Source: HK1 sp965220535 (GTDB lineage Bacteria; Pseudomonadota; Gammaproteobacteria; HK1). From it: DNA of 64,000 nucleotides. The translations under genes were made by a program, and so were the position numbers. Position 1 is the first letter of the stretch; each line of letters starts with the position of its first letter. A model generated the notes under the pieces. The model was not told the DNA's origin. It worked only from the letters and a program-made list of their open reading frames with translations, and searched no databases. Below, one piece after another: positions 53,972-62,604 of the stretch. Location of the stretch: positions 1 to 64,000 of the forward strand of contig OZ244833.1 of NCBI GenBank assembly GCA_965220535.1, written 5' to 3'.

Positions 53972-56425
53972 ATGAGCACCGACAGCGACGACCTTCTCGA
54001 ACTCGAGATCGACGGGCGGGCATGCACCGCTCGCAAGGGCCAGATGTTGATCGAGGTGGCCGATGCCAACGCCATCCCGATCCCGCGTTTTTGCTATCAC
54101 CGCAAGTTGACGATCGCCGCCAACTGCCGCATGTGCTTGGTGGAAGTCGAAAAAGCGCCCAAACCGCAGCCCGCTTGCGCCACTCCGGTGGCCGCCGGGA
54201 TGAGGGTTTTCACCCGCTCCAAGGTCGCCCGCGAAGCCCAAAAATCGGTGATGGAGTTTTTGCTCGTCAACCACCCCCTCGATTGTCCGATTTGCGATCA
54301 AGGAGGGGAGTGCGAGTTGCAAGATCTGGCGATGGGCTACGGGCGCGATATCTCTCGTTTCAACGAGCGCAAGCGGGTGGTGGTCGACAAGAATCTGGGA
54401 TCGTTGATCGCCACCGATATGACGCGCTGCATTCATTGCACGCGCTGCGTTCGTTTCGGGGAGGAAATCGCGGGCATGCCGGAGCTCGGGCTCACCGGTC
54501 GGGGCGAACACGTGGAGATCGGCACCTTCATCGAACGAGGGATCGACAACGAACTCTCGGGCAACGTGATCGATCTGTGCCCCGTCGGGGCCCTGACGTC
54601 GAAACCCTTTCGCTTTCGCGCCCGCGCTTGGGAGATGGAGCAGCGCGACGGCATCGCTCCCCACGATCCCATCGGATCGAATATCCACCTCCATGTGCGT
54701 CAAGGCCGGGTGATGCGCGTGCTCCCGCGCGCCAACGAGTCGATCAACGAGGTTTGGATTTCGGATCGAGACCGCTTCGGATACGAGGGGCTTTACAGCG
54801 ACGATCGGGTGCGGGCCCCGATGCGACGCGATGAAAAGGGCTGGCACGAGATCCCTTGGCAAGAGGCCTTGGAGGCGGTGGTTGCCGGGATATCCGCCGC
54901 GCAAGCCGACAAGATCGCGGCCCTCGCTTCCCCCTCCGGAACCTTGGAAGAACTCTTTCTTTTCCAGCGCTTGGTGCGCGGGCTCGGCAGCCCCAATATC
55001 GATCATCGCTTGCGGCAATGCGATTTCTCCGACCAAGCGCAAGCCCCGAGCTATCCGACCCTCGGTCGGGGTATCGACGATCTCGAAGAGATCGATGCCG
55101 CATTCCTGATCGGCTCCATCACGCGCAAGGAGCATCCGCTGATCAACCATCGCCTGCGCAAGGCGAGCGGGCGCGGGGCGGCGATCTCCTTTCTCGATAC
55201 CACGGATCATGCGCTCAACTTCGCGGCGCACGACCGCATCGTCGTGCCGCCCTCGGCGCTGATCGCCGGGCTGCTCCGGGTGGCCGGGGCCGCAGCCGAG
55301 ATCGCAGGTCGCGTTCCCGAGGGTTTGGGGGCTTGGCTCGAAGGGACGAGGCCGGCGGAAGAAGCCCCCGATGAAAAGGCCCGAGCCATCGCCCGCAGTC
55401 TCTTCGAAGCTGAGCGGGGGACGATTTTGATCGGACCGCAGGCCCTTTGTCATCGACAAGCGGCGGCCTTGCGCGCGCTTGCCGCCTGCCTTGCGCAGCT
55501 GACGGGGTCTACCCTAGGGACCCTCGACGAGGGGGCGAATCCCGCCGGCGCGTGGATCGCCGGAGCCCTTCCGCATCGGGGTCCGCAAGGAAGCGCCCCG
55601 GAAAAAACGGGGCTCGATGCCGCAGCGATGCTGCGCTCGCAAGCCGATACTTGGCTGTTGTTGGGGGTCGAGCCGGAATTCGACTGCGCACAGGGGGCGC
55701 AAGCCCGGGCCAAACTCGCCGCTTCCCGCTTCGTCGTCGCTTTGAGCGCTTTTCGCTCGGCGGCGATGCTCGAATACGCCGATATCATCCTGCCGATCGC
55801 CACCTTCGCGGAAACCGGCGGCACCTTCGTCAATATGACGGGGCTTTGGCAATCCTTCGAGGCGGCGGCACAGCCACCGGGGGAGAGCCGTCCGGCTTGG
55901 CGGATCATTCGGGTCCTCGGCAATCTATTCGAACTAGCCGGTTTCGAACAGAAAAATCTCGCCGATATCCGTTCGGAGATCGGCGATCCCCAACCGGCGA
56001 GCGCGTTCGGCTGGAGACTGCCGCCGAGGCCTGCGACCCTCGACAAGACCCTTGACAAGACCCTTGACAAGACCGCCGATGCGCCGTCGAAAGACGAGCG
56101 CCGCATCGAGCGCATCGCCCCGGTGCCGATCCACGCCGTGGATGCCTTGGTGCGCCGCTCCGCCCCCTTGCAAGCCACGCGCGACGCATTGGATGCCGGT
56201 ATGGGGCTCGGGCTGAATCCCGCCACCATCGAAAGCCTCTCGTTGGAGGCGGGGGCATCGGTGCGAGTCGGCCACGAATCCGGCCAAGCGATCGAGATCG
56301 ATCTCGTCGCCGATGAGAGGGTTCCCGCAGGCTGCGCTTATCTGCCGAGCGGAATTCCCTCGAATGCCGCCATCGACGCCGACGGCGGCACGCTCGTCAT
56401 CGAGCGCAGCGGGAAGATCGAATGA
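53972..56425 (+). CDS. nuoG: NADH-quinone oxidoreductase subunit G
   Basis: NuoG is the large iron-sulphur subunit of the peripheral arm. The N-terminus binds the 2Fe-2S cluster N1b (PRFCYHRKLTIAANCRMC), then clusters N4 and N5 (CPICDQGGECELQD, CIHCTRCVRF), followed by a molybdopterin-oxidoreductase-like domain without catalytic function. The protein has 817 residues. Near residues 690-702 a short repeat TLDKTLDKTLDKT is encoded by 12-base units (56039-56074). The stop overlaps nuoH as ATGA. Confidence 0.97.
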   Translation: MSTDSDDLLELEIDGRACTARKGQMLIEVADANAIPIPRFCYHRKLTIAANCRMCLVEVEKAPKPQPACATPVAAGMRVFTRSKVAREAQKSVMEFLLVNHPLDCPICDQGGECELQDLAMGYGRDISRFNERKRVVVDKNLGSLIATDMTRCIHCTRCVRFGEEIAGMPELGLTGRGEHVEIGTFIERGIDNELSGNVIDLCPVGALTSKPFRFRARAWEMEQRDGIAPHDPIGSNIHLHVRQGRVMRVLPRANESINEVWISDRDRFGYEGLYSDDRVRAPMRRDEKGWHEIPWQEALEAVVAGISAAQADKIAALASPSGTLEELFLFQRLVRGLGSPNIDHRLRQCDFSDQAQAPSYPTLGRGIDDLEEIDAAFLIGSITRKEHPLINHRLRKASGRGAAISFLDTTDHALNFAAHDRIVVPPSALIAGLLRVAGAAAEIAGRVPEGLGAWLEGTRPAEEAPDEKARAIARSLFEAERGTILIGPQALCHRQAAALRALAACLAQLTGSTLGTLDEGANPAGAWIAGALPHRGPQGSAPEKTGLDAAAMLRSQADTWLLLGVEPEFDCAQGAQARAKLAASRFVVALSAFRSAAMLEYADIILPIATFAETGGTFVNMTGLWQSFEAAAQPPGESRPAWRIIRVLGNLFELAGFEQKNLADIRSEIGDPQPASAFGWRLPPRPATLDKTLDKTLDKTADAPSKDERRIERIAPVPIHAVDALVRRSAPLQATRDALDAGMGLGLNPATIESLSLEAGASVRVGHESGQAIEIDLVADERVPAGCAYLPSGIPSNAAIDADGGTLVIERSGKIE
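56039..56074 (+). repeat. 12-base repeat inside nuoG
   Basis: Three in-frame units of CTTGACAAGACC encode successive LDKT tetrapeptides in a probable linker of NuoG. Confidence 0.75.
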
Positions 56426-57492
56426 TGTCCGAGATCCTGATCACGCTCTTCGGATGGCTCCCGGCGGATCTCTTTTTGTTCGTGGAGACGCTGCTGAAAA
56501 TCACCTTCCTCCTCGTTCCGCTGTTGATCACGGTGGCTTGGTATACCTACGCCGAGCGCAAGGTGATCGGCTATATGCAGGTGCGTCTCGGTCCGAATCG
56601 GGTCGGCCCCAAAGGGTGGCTGCAGCCGATCGCGGACGCCGTCAAGCTGATGTTCAAGGAGTTGATCGTCCCCGCCCGCGCCAATCGTTTCCTTTTTCTG
56701 ATGGCCCCGGTGATCTCCTTGACCTGCGCCCTCGCGGCGTGGGCGGTGGTTCCTTTTTCCGATTTTCTGGTGATTTCCGATATCAATGCCGGGCTGCTCT
56801 ATATCCTCGCCATGACCTCGTTGGGGGTCTATGGCGTGATCATCGCCGGCTGGGCGTCGAATTCGAAATACGCCTTGCTCGGAGCGATGCGCTGCGCCGC
56901 TCAGATCGTCGCTTATGAAATCGCCATGGGTTTCGCTTTGGTGGTGGTGTTGATGGCCGCCGGCAGCCTCAATTTGCGCGAGATCGTGGCCGCCCAGCAG
57001 GGGGGTATCGTCCACTGGTTCTGGCTCCCGCTGCTGCCGATGTTCCTCGTCTATATGATCTCCGGTATCGCCGAGACCAACCGGGCGCCTTTCGATGTGG
57101 CCGAGGGCGAATCGGAAATCGTGGCCGGTTTTCATGTCGAGTATTCGGGCATGGCGTTTTCGGTGTTTTTCCTCGCCGAATACGCCAATATGATCCTGAT
57201 CAGCGCGCTGACGGTTTTGATGTTTCTCGGCGGCTGGCTTTCTCCCTTCCCGGCCGCGGCGGGGTTGCCGCTGATCGGCGGGCTATTCGAGGCCGGGGTG
57301 CATTGGTTCATCTTCAAGACCGTCTTTTTCATGTTTCTTTTCTTGTGGCTGCGCGCCACTTTCCCGAGGTATCGCTACGATCAGATCATGCGTCTGGGTT
57401 GGAAAGTGTTCATTCCCCTGACGGTGGTGTGGATCGCGGTCACCGGTATCGCGATCATGATCGGCTTGCCTCCGTGGTTCGACAAGGCCTGA
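56422..57492 (+). CDS. nuoH: NADH-quinone oxidoreductase subunit H
   Basis: NuoH is a membrane subunit (about eight segments) that forms the quinone entry with NuoB and NuoD. Signatures: YAERKVIGYMQVRLGPNRVG and ETNRAPFDVAEGESEIVAGF. It has 356 residues, normal for the family. The start overlaps the nuoG stop by ATGA. Confidence 0.98.
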   Translation: MMSEILITLFGWLPADLFLFVETLLKITFLLVPLLITVAWYTYAERKVIGYMQVRLGPNRVGPKGWLQPIADAVKLMFKELIVPARANRFLFLMAPVISLTCALAAWAVVPFSDFLVISDINAGLLYILAMTSLGVYGVIIAGWASNSKYALLGAMRCAAQIVAYEIAMGFALVVVLMAAGSLNLREIVAAQQGGIVHWFWLPLLPMFLVYMISGIAETNRAPFDVAEGESEIVAGFHVEYSGMAFSVFFLAEYANMILISALTVLMFLGGWLSPFPAAAGLPLIGGLFEAGVHWFIFKTVFFMFLFLWLRATFPRYRYDQIMRLGWKVFIPLTVVWIAVTGIAIMIGLPPWFDKA

Positions 57493-57502
57493 AAAAAGCG
57501 TC

Positions 57503-57991
57503 ATGGAAACGATTCGGCAATACATCAAAAGCCTCTTCCTGCTGGAAATGCTCAAGGGTCTGCGCCTGACCTTCGTCTATATGACGCGCCGGAAATTCAC
57601 GGTGCAATATCCGGAGCAGAAGACGCCGAAATCCCCGCGTTTTCGCGGCTTGCACGCCTTGAGGCGCTATCCGAACGGGGAGGAGCGTTGTATCGCCTGC
57701 AAGCTCTGCGAGGCGGTTTGCCCGGCGTTGGCGATCACCATCGATTCGGAAAAACGCGCCGACGGCAGTCGTCGCACCACCCGCTACGATATCGATCTCT
57801 TCAAATGCATTTTCTGCGGATTTTGCGAAGAATCCTGCCCCGTCGATTCGATCGTGGAAACGCGGGTGCACGAATATCATTTCGAAAAGCGGGGCGAAAA
57901 TATCATGACCAAGGATAAATTATTGGCCTTGGGCGACTCTCTCGAGGCGGAGATAGCAAAAGACCGCCTGGCCGATTCCCTCTACCGTTGA
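57503..57991 (+). CDS. nuoI: NADH-quinone oxidoreductase subunit I
   Basis: NuoI carries the two 4Fe-4S clusters N6a and N6b. The two ferredoxin motifs are CIACKLCEAVCPALAI and CIFCGFCEESCPVDSI. The N-terminal amphipathic helix (LFLLEMLKGLRLTFVYM) lies on the membrane. It has 162 residues. Its stop overlaps nuoJ by one base. Confidence 0.98.
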   Translation: METIRQYIKSLFLLEMLKGLRLTFVYMTRRKFTVQYPEQKTPKSPRFRGLHALRRYPNGEERCIACKLCEAVCPALAITIDSEKRADGSRRTTRYDIDLFKCIFCGFCEESCPVDSIVETRVHEYHFEKRGENIMTKDKLLALGDSLEAEIAKDRLADSLYR

Positions 57992-58608
57992 TGTTCATCT
58001 CCTTCGTTTTCTATACCCTGGCCGCCGTGCTCGTGGCCTCGGCGATCATGGTGATCAGCGCCCGCAATCCGGTGCATTGCGCGCTCTTTTTGGTGATGGC
58101 GTTTTTCACCAGCGCCGGTATCTGGCTGCTGTTGGAGGCGGAATTCCTCGCGATCGTTCTCGTGCTCGTCTATGTCGGCGCGGTGATGGTGCTCTTCCTC
58201 TTCGTGGTGATGATGCTCGATATCAATCTCGCCCCCTTGCGCGAGGGCTTCGCCCGTTATCTTCCGATCGGGGCGTTGGTGGCGGCGGTGGTGGTCGTCG
58301 AAATCGTGCTGGTGCTCGGGGCCTCGAGCCTCGAATTGCCCGCGGCCAAGGAGATCGTCTTTCGCTCCGCCGATCACAGCAATACCGAAGAACTCGGAGC
58401 GCTGCTCTATACCGCCCATCTCTACGCCTTCGAGCTCGCCGCCGCTATCCTCTTGGTGGCGATCGTCGCGGCGATCGCGTTGACCATGCGGCGGCGGAGC
58501 GGCACCAAAAGCCAAGATCCATCGAAGCAGGTCGCGGTCAAACGCGAAGATCGCGTTCGTATCGTATCCATGCCCGCCGAATCCGAATCGAGCGAGGGGC
58601 CTCGATGA
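57991..58608 (+). CDS. nuoJ: NADH-quinone oxidoreductase subunit J
   Basis: NuoJ is a membrane subunit with five segments. The conserved part is NPVHCALFLVMAFFTSAGIW and LVLVYVGAVMVLFLFVVMML, including the pi-bulge region. The 205-residue protein ends in a charged cytosolic tail (SKQVAVKREDRVRI). ATG 57991 overlaps the nuoI stop, and its own stop overlaps nuoK as ATGA. Confidence 0.97.
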   Translation: MFISFVFYTLAAVLVASAIMVISARNPVHCALFLVMAFFTSAGIWLLLEAEFLAIVLVLVYVGAVMVLFLFVVMMLDINLAPLREGFARYLPIGALVAAVVVVEIVLVLGASSLELPAAKEIVFRSADHSNTEELGALLYTAHLYAFELAAAILLVAIVAAIALTMRRRSGTKSQDPSKQVAVKREDRVRIVSMPAESESSEGPR

Positions 58609-58910
58609 TCCCTCTGTCGCATTTCTTGATACTCGGAGCGATCCTCTTTTGTCTCAGTGTCGCCGGGATTTTCCTTAACCGGAAGAACGTGATCATCTTG
58701 TTGATGTCGATCGAGTTGATGCTGCTTTCGGTCAACCTCAATTTCGTCGCGTTTTCTCGTTTTCTCGATGATATGACGGGGCAGATATTCGTCTTTTTCA
58801 TTCTGACCGTGGCCGCCGCCGAGGCCGCGATCGGACTTGCGATCCTCATCGTTCTCTTCCGCAGTCGTCGCACCATCAACGTAGCGGATATCGACAAGGC
58901 CCGGGGTTAA
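58605..58910 (+). CDS. nuoK: NADH-quinone oxidoreductase subunit K
   Basis: NuoK is a small proton-channel subunit with three membrane segments and two conserved Glu residues, seen in LMSIELMLLSVNLNF and VAAAEAAIGLAILIV. It has 101 residues, the normal size. It is followed by a 110-base spacer with repeats before nuoL. Confidence 0.98.
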   Translation: MIPLSHFLILGAILFCLSVAGIFLNRKNVIILLMSIELMLLSVNLNFVAFSRFLDDMTGQIFVFFILTVAAAEAAIGLAILIVLFRSRRTINVADIDKARG

Positions 58911-58957
58911 GGATTGAGCGTTGAGGGTCGAGCGTTGAGGATTGAGCGTTGAGCGTT
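58911..58957. repeat. Tandem repeat between nuoK and nuoL
   Basis: Imperfect units of about 14-15 bases built on ATTGAGCGTTGAG (three or four copies) directly follow the nuoK stop. Confidence 0.75.
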
Positions 58958-59019
58958 TTGCGCTATCCGAACTCTGGGCCTTTGCCTTCGAGCCCCAAAA
59001 AACACAAGGACAGCGGTAG

Positions 59020-60981
59020 ATGATCCAAGTCGCGTTGTGGACGGTGCTCGCTCCTTTGATCGGAGCGTTGATCGCCGGGATCGGCGGGCGGGCGACCGGC
59101 CGCACCGGGGCCCATCGGGTGACGATCGTCGGAGTGGCGATCTCCACGCTCCTTTCGGCGGTCGCTTGGTACCACATCGTGGTCGCCGGCAATCCCCCGA
59201 TCGATCACACTTTCTATCTATGGGGGGTGGTCGGGGATCTGCAAATACCGGTCGGCTTCTTAGTCGACGAGTTGAGCGTGACGATGATGGTGATCGTTAC
59301 CAGCGTATCGTTGATGGTGCATATCTACACCATCGGCTATATGCGCGACGATCCCGGCTATCAAAGATTTTTCAGCTATATATCGCTGTTCACCTTCGCG
59401 ATGCTGACGCTCGTGATGTCGAATAACTTCATGCAGCTCTTTTTCGGCTGGGAGGCGGTGGGGGTCGTTTCCTACCTTCTGATCGGCTTTTGGTTCGATC
59501 GGGAATCCGCCATTCGCGCCAACTTCAAGGCATTCCTCGTCAATCGGGTCGGCGATTTCGGATTTCTTCTCGGCATCGCCTGCTTGCTCGCCTACGCCGG
59601 TTCGCTTCGTTATGACGAGGTCTTCGCTCTTGCGCCCACCCTCCAAGACGAGACGATATCCCTGCCTTTGTTCGGCGCCGAGTGGTCGATGCTGACGGTG
59701 GCATGCATTTGTCTGTTCATCGGGGCGATGGGCAAATCGGCGCAATTCCCGCTGCACGTATGGCTGCCGGATTCGATGGAAGGACCCACGCCGATCTCGG
59801 CGTTGATCCATGCGGCAACGATGGTGACCGCCGGTATTTTCATGGTCGCAAGGATGTCCCCGCTCTTCGAACTCTCGGAGACCGCGCTGAGCACGATGTT
59901 GATCATCGGGGCCATCACCGCCTTGTTCATGGGCCTGCTCGGGCTGGTGCAGCACGATATCAAAAGGGTGGTTGCCTATTCCACCTTGTCCCAGCTCGGC
60001 TATATGACCACGGGGCTCGGGGCCTCGGCTTACGCCGCGAGTATTTTTCATCTCGGGACCCACGCCTTTTTCAAGGCGCTGCTTTTTCTCGGCGCCGGCT
60101 CGGTCATCATCGCCATGCACCATCAGCAGGATATGCGCCGCATGGGCGGACTTAAGCGCTATATGCCGATCACCTGGATCACATCGTTGATCGGTACCCT
60201 GGCCTTGATCGGCACCCCCGGTTTCGCCGGATTCTTTTCCAAGGAGTCTTTGATCGAGGCCGTGCGTCATTCGCAGTTGCCGGGGAGCGCTTTCGCCTCC
60301 GTCTGTATTTTGGCGGGGGTGTTCATCACCGCTCTTTACAGTTTCCGAATGTATTTTCTCGTGTTCCACGGCAAGGAGCGCATGGATGAACACACCCGCT
60401 CCCATCTGCACGAAACCCCGGCGGTGGTGACCTTTCCGTTGATATTTCTCGCCCTCGCTTCGCTTCTTTCGGGCTGGTTATTCGCCGAATCGATCCTCTA
60501 CGGCTCCCATTTCGGTCAAAGCATGATGGTGATGGCCGAGCACGACGTTCTCGGTCAGATGGCTCCGGCTTGGGAGGGAGCGGGGGCGATGATGCTGCAT
60601 TCCTTTGTCACCGCGCCTTTTTGGCTGGCCGCTCTCGGGGTCGTCGTCGCTTGGTATTTATGGTGCCGGCGCCCGGATCTTCCGGCCAAGATCACCGCTC
60701 GACTCGGCGCTTTGCATACCCTTTTGGTGCGTAAATACTATTTCGACGATCTCTACGAAAAAACCCTCGCCGGCTTCGGAAGGGGGATCGGCAGCGGGTT
60801 GTGGCGGATCGGGGATATGCGGCTGATCGACGGATTGATCGTCAACGGAAGCGCCCACGGAGTGGGTCGATTGGCCCAGGTGATCCGCAAGATCCAAAGC
60901 GGTTTTCTCTACCATTACGCCTTTGTCATGATCATCGGCCTTGTGCTGCTGGTTTCTTTCTTCGTGATCGTTCGTCTTTGA
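59020..60981 (+). CDS. nuoL: NADH-quinone oxidoreductase subunit L
   Basis: NuoL is the distal antiporter-like subunit with a long lateral helix. The 653-residue protein contains the conserved GWEAVGVVSYLLIGFWF, the segment GAMGKSAQFPLHVWLPDSME (key Lys), AMEGPTPISALIHAATMV-type region, and ends with the lateral helix and last membrane segment (YAFVMIIGLVLLVSFFVIV). Normal length and order. Confidence 0.98.
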   Translation: MIQVALWTVLAPLIGALIAGIGGRATGRTGAHRVTIVGVAISTLLSAVAWYHIVVAGNPPIDHTFYLWGVVGDLQIPVGFLVDELSVTMMVIVTSVSLMVHIYTIGYMRDDPGYQRFFSYISLFTFAMLTLVMSNNFMQLFFGWEAVGVVSYLLIGFWFDRESAIRANFKAFLVNRVGDFGFLLGIACLLAYAGSLRYDEVFALAPTLQDETISLPLFGAEWSMLTVACICLFIGAMGKSAQFPLHVWLPDSMEGPTPISALIHAATMVTAGIFMVARMSPLFELSETALSTMLIIGAITALFMGLLGLVQHDIKRVVAYSTLSQLGYMTTGLGASAYAASIFHLGTHAFFKALLFLGAGSVIIAMHHQQDMRRMGGLKRYMPITWITSLIGTLALIGTPGFAGFFSKESLIEAVRHSQLPGSAFASVCILAGVFITALYSFRMYFLVFHGKERMDEHTRSHLHETPAVVTFPLIFLALASLLSGWLFAESILYGSHFGQSMMVMAEHDVLGQMAPAWEGAGAMMLHSFVTAPFWLAALGVVVAWYLWCRRPDLPAKITARLGALHTLLVRKYYFDDLYEKTLAGFGRGIGSGLWRIGDMRLIDGLIVNGSAHGVGRLAQVIRKIQSGFLYHYAFVMIIGLVLLVSFFVIVRL

Positions 60982-60994
60982 GCCCGAGGGATCG

Positions 60995-62554
60995 ATGACG
61001 GAGCAGATGATCGTGAATATCCCCCTTTTGAGCCTTCTGACATGGATCCCGATCGCCGGCGGGGCTTGGATATTGATATCGGGGCGTCGCGATCGCAACC
61101 GGCCCGATCGGGAGGATTCCGCGCGCATGTTCGCGGCAGTGGTTTCCCTGATCGTTCTCATCCTGTCGATTTGGCTGTGGGCGGCCTTCGATCGGGACGC
61201 GGCGGGCATGGCGACCATGCAGTTCGTCGAGCACAGCCCATGGCTTCCCGCTTTCGATATCAACTACCACCTCGGGGCCGACGGCATCTCCGTGCCCTTG
61301 ATCCTTCTGACCGCTTTGATGACCGTGCTCGTGATTTTCGCGGGGTGGAGGATCGAAAACAAGAATTCGCAGTATATGGCCGCCTTTTTGATTCAAGAGG
61401 GGTTGATGATCGGGGCTTTTTCGGCGCTCGACTCGATTCTCTTTTATTTCTTTTGGGAGGCGTTGCTGATCCCGATGTTTTTGATCATCGGGATATGGGG
61501 CGGGCCGCGCCGTATCTATGCCACCGTGAAATTTTTTCTCTATACCTTCTTCGGTTCGGTATTGATGTTGATCGCCTTTCTTTATCTTTATTCGAAGTCC
61601 GATTCGTTTGCGATCCTCGAGCTCTACGATCTTCGTTTGGGGATGCAAGAACAGATATTGATTTTCGTCGCCTTCCTGATCGCCTTCGCCGTCAAAGTGC
61701 CGATGTGGCCGGTGCATACCTGGCTACCCGATGCCCATGTCGAGGCCCCTACCGGGGGCTCGGTCATCCTCGCCTCGATCATGCTCAAACTCGGCGGCTA
61801 TGGCTTCTTGCGCTTCAGTTTGCCGATCGTGCCCGATGCGAGCGGGGAGTTGGCCTTGCCGATGATCGTGCTCTCGTTGATTGCCATCGTCTATATCGGC
61901 TTCGTCGCTCTCGTGCAGCCGGATATGAAGAAACTGATCGCCTATTCATCGGTATCCCATATGGGATTCGTGACCCTGGGGATGTTCATCGTCTTTCCGA
62001 TCTTGCTTGCCGACCCCCTCGATCGAACCACCGCAAGCCTTGGGATTCAAGGAGCGATGGTGCAGATGATTTCGCATGGTTTCATCTCCGGTGCGCTCTT
62101 TCTTTGTATCGGGGTTTTATACGATCGCTTGCACAGTCGCATGATCTCGGACTATGGCGGGGTGGCGCATCGGATGCCGGTATTCGCGGCGTTGGCGATG
62201 GTCTTCGCGATGGCCAATTCCGGGCTCCCCGGCACCTCCGGTTTCGTGGGGGAGTTCATGGTGATCCTCGCCTCCTTCAAGGCCGGGATATGGATCGCCG
62301 TTTTGGCGGCGATGACCTTGGTTTTAGGGGCCGCATATACCCTGTGGATGTACAAACGAGTCATCTACGGGGCGATAGCGAACGAGAAGATCGAAGCGCT
62401 GACCGGCAGTACCCTGCGGGAGAATCTGATCCTTCTCGTATTGGCCTTGCTGGTGTTTCTCGTCGGTTTGTGGCCGGCGCCGCTGCTGGAGGTGATGGGG
62501 CCGAGCGTCGATCACCTCATCGAATATATTTCGACATCGAAGATTCGAGCATGA
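60995..62554 (+). CDS. nuoM: NADH-quinone oxidoreductase subunit M
   Basis: NuoM is the second antiporter-like subunit. The 519-residue protein has about 14 membrane segments, the conserved FYFFWEALLIPMFLIIGIWG with a key Glu, and KVPMWPVHTWLPDAHVEAPT with a key Lys. The start may be 60995 or ATG 61007. Its stop overlaps the start of a tiny frame by ATGA (62551-62554). Confidence 0.98.
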   Translation: MTEQMIVNIPLLSLLTWIPIAGGAWILISGRRDRNRPDREDSARMFAAVVSLIVLILSIWLWAAFDRDAAGMATMQFVEHSPWLPAFDINYHLGADGISVPLILLTALMTVLVIFAGWRIENKNSQYMAAFLIQEGLMIGAFSALDSILFYFFWEALLIPMFLIIGIWGGPRRIYATVKFFLYTFFGSVLMLIAFLYLYSKSDSFAILELYDLRLGMQEQILIFVAFLIAFAVKVPMWPVHTWLPDAHVEAPTGGSVILASIMLKLGGYGFLRFSLPIVPDASGELALPMIVLSLIAIVYIGFVALVQPDMKKLIAYSSVSHMGFVTLGMFIVFPILLADPLDRTTASLGIQGAMVQMISHGFISGALFLCIGVLYDRLHSRMISDYGGVAHRMPVFAALAMVFAMANSGLPGTSGFVGEFMVILASFKAGIWIAVLAAMTLVLGAAYTLWMYKRVIYGAIANEKIEALTGSTLRENLILLVLALLVFLVGLWPAPLLEVMGPSVDHLIEYISTSKIRA

Positions 62555-62604
62555 GCATGGATACCGAGATCGACTCGATACCCTACGCAGGTATCGAACA
62601 ATGA
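62551..62604 (+). CDS. 17-codon frame bridging nuoM and nuoN
   Basis: ATG 62551 overlaps the nuoM stop as ATGA, and the frame MSMDTEIDSIPYAGIEQ ends at a TGA that overlaps the nuoN start as ATGA (62601-62604). It would keep ribosomes moving across the 46-base gap between the two genes. Whether the peptide itself matters is unknown. Confidence 0.4.
   Translation: MSMDTEIDSIPYAGIEQ

Noticed and set aside
51777..54023. Frame of 748 residues antisense to nuoE and nuoF
   Set aside because: Shadow of two conserved genes and of the tandem repeat between them.
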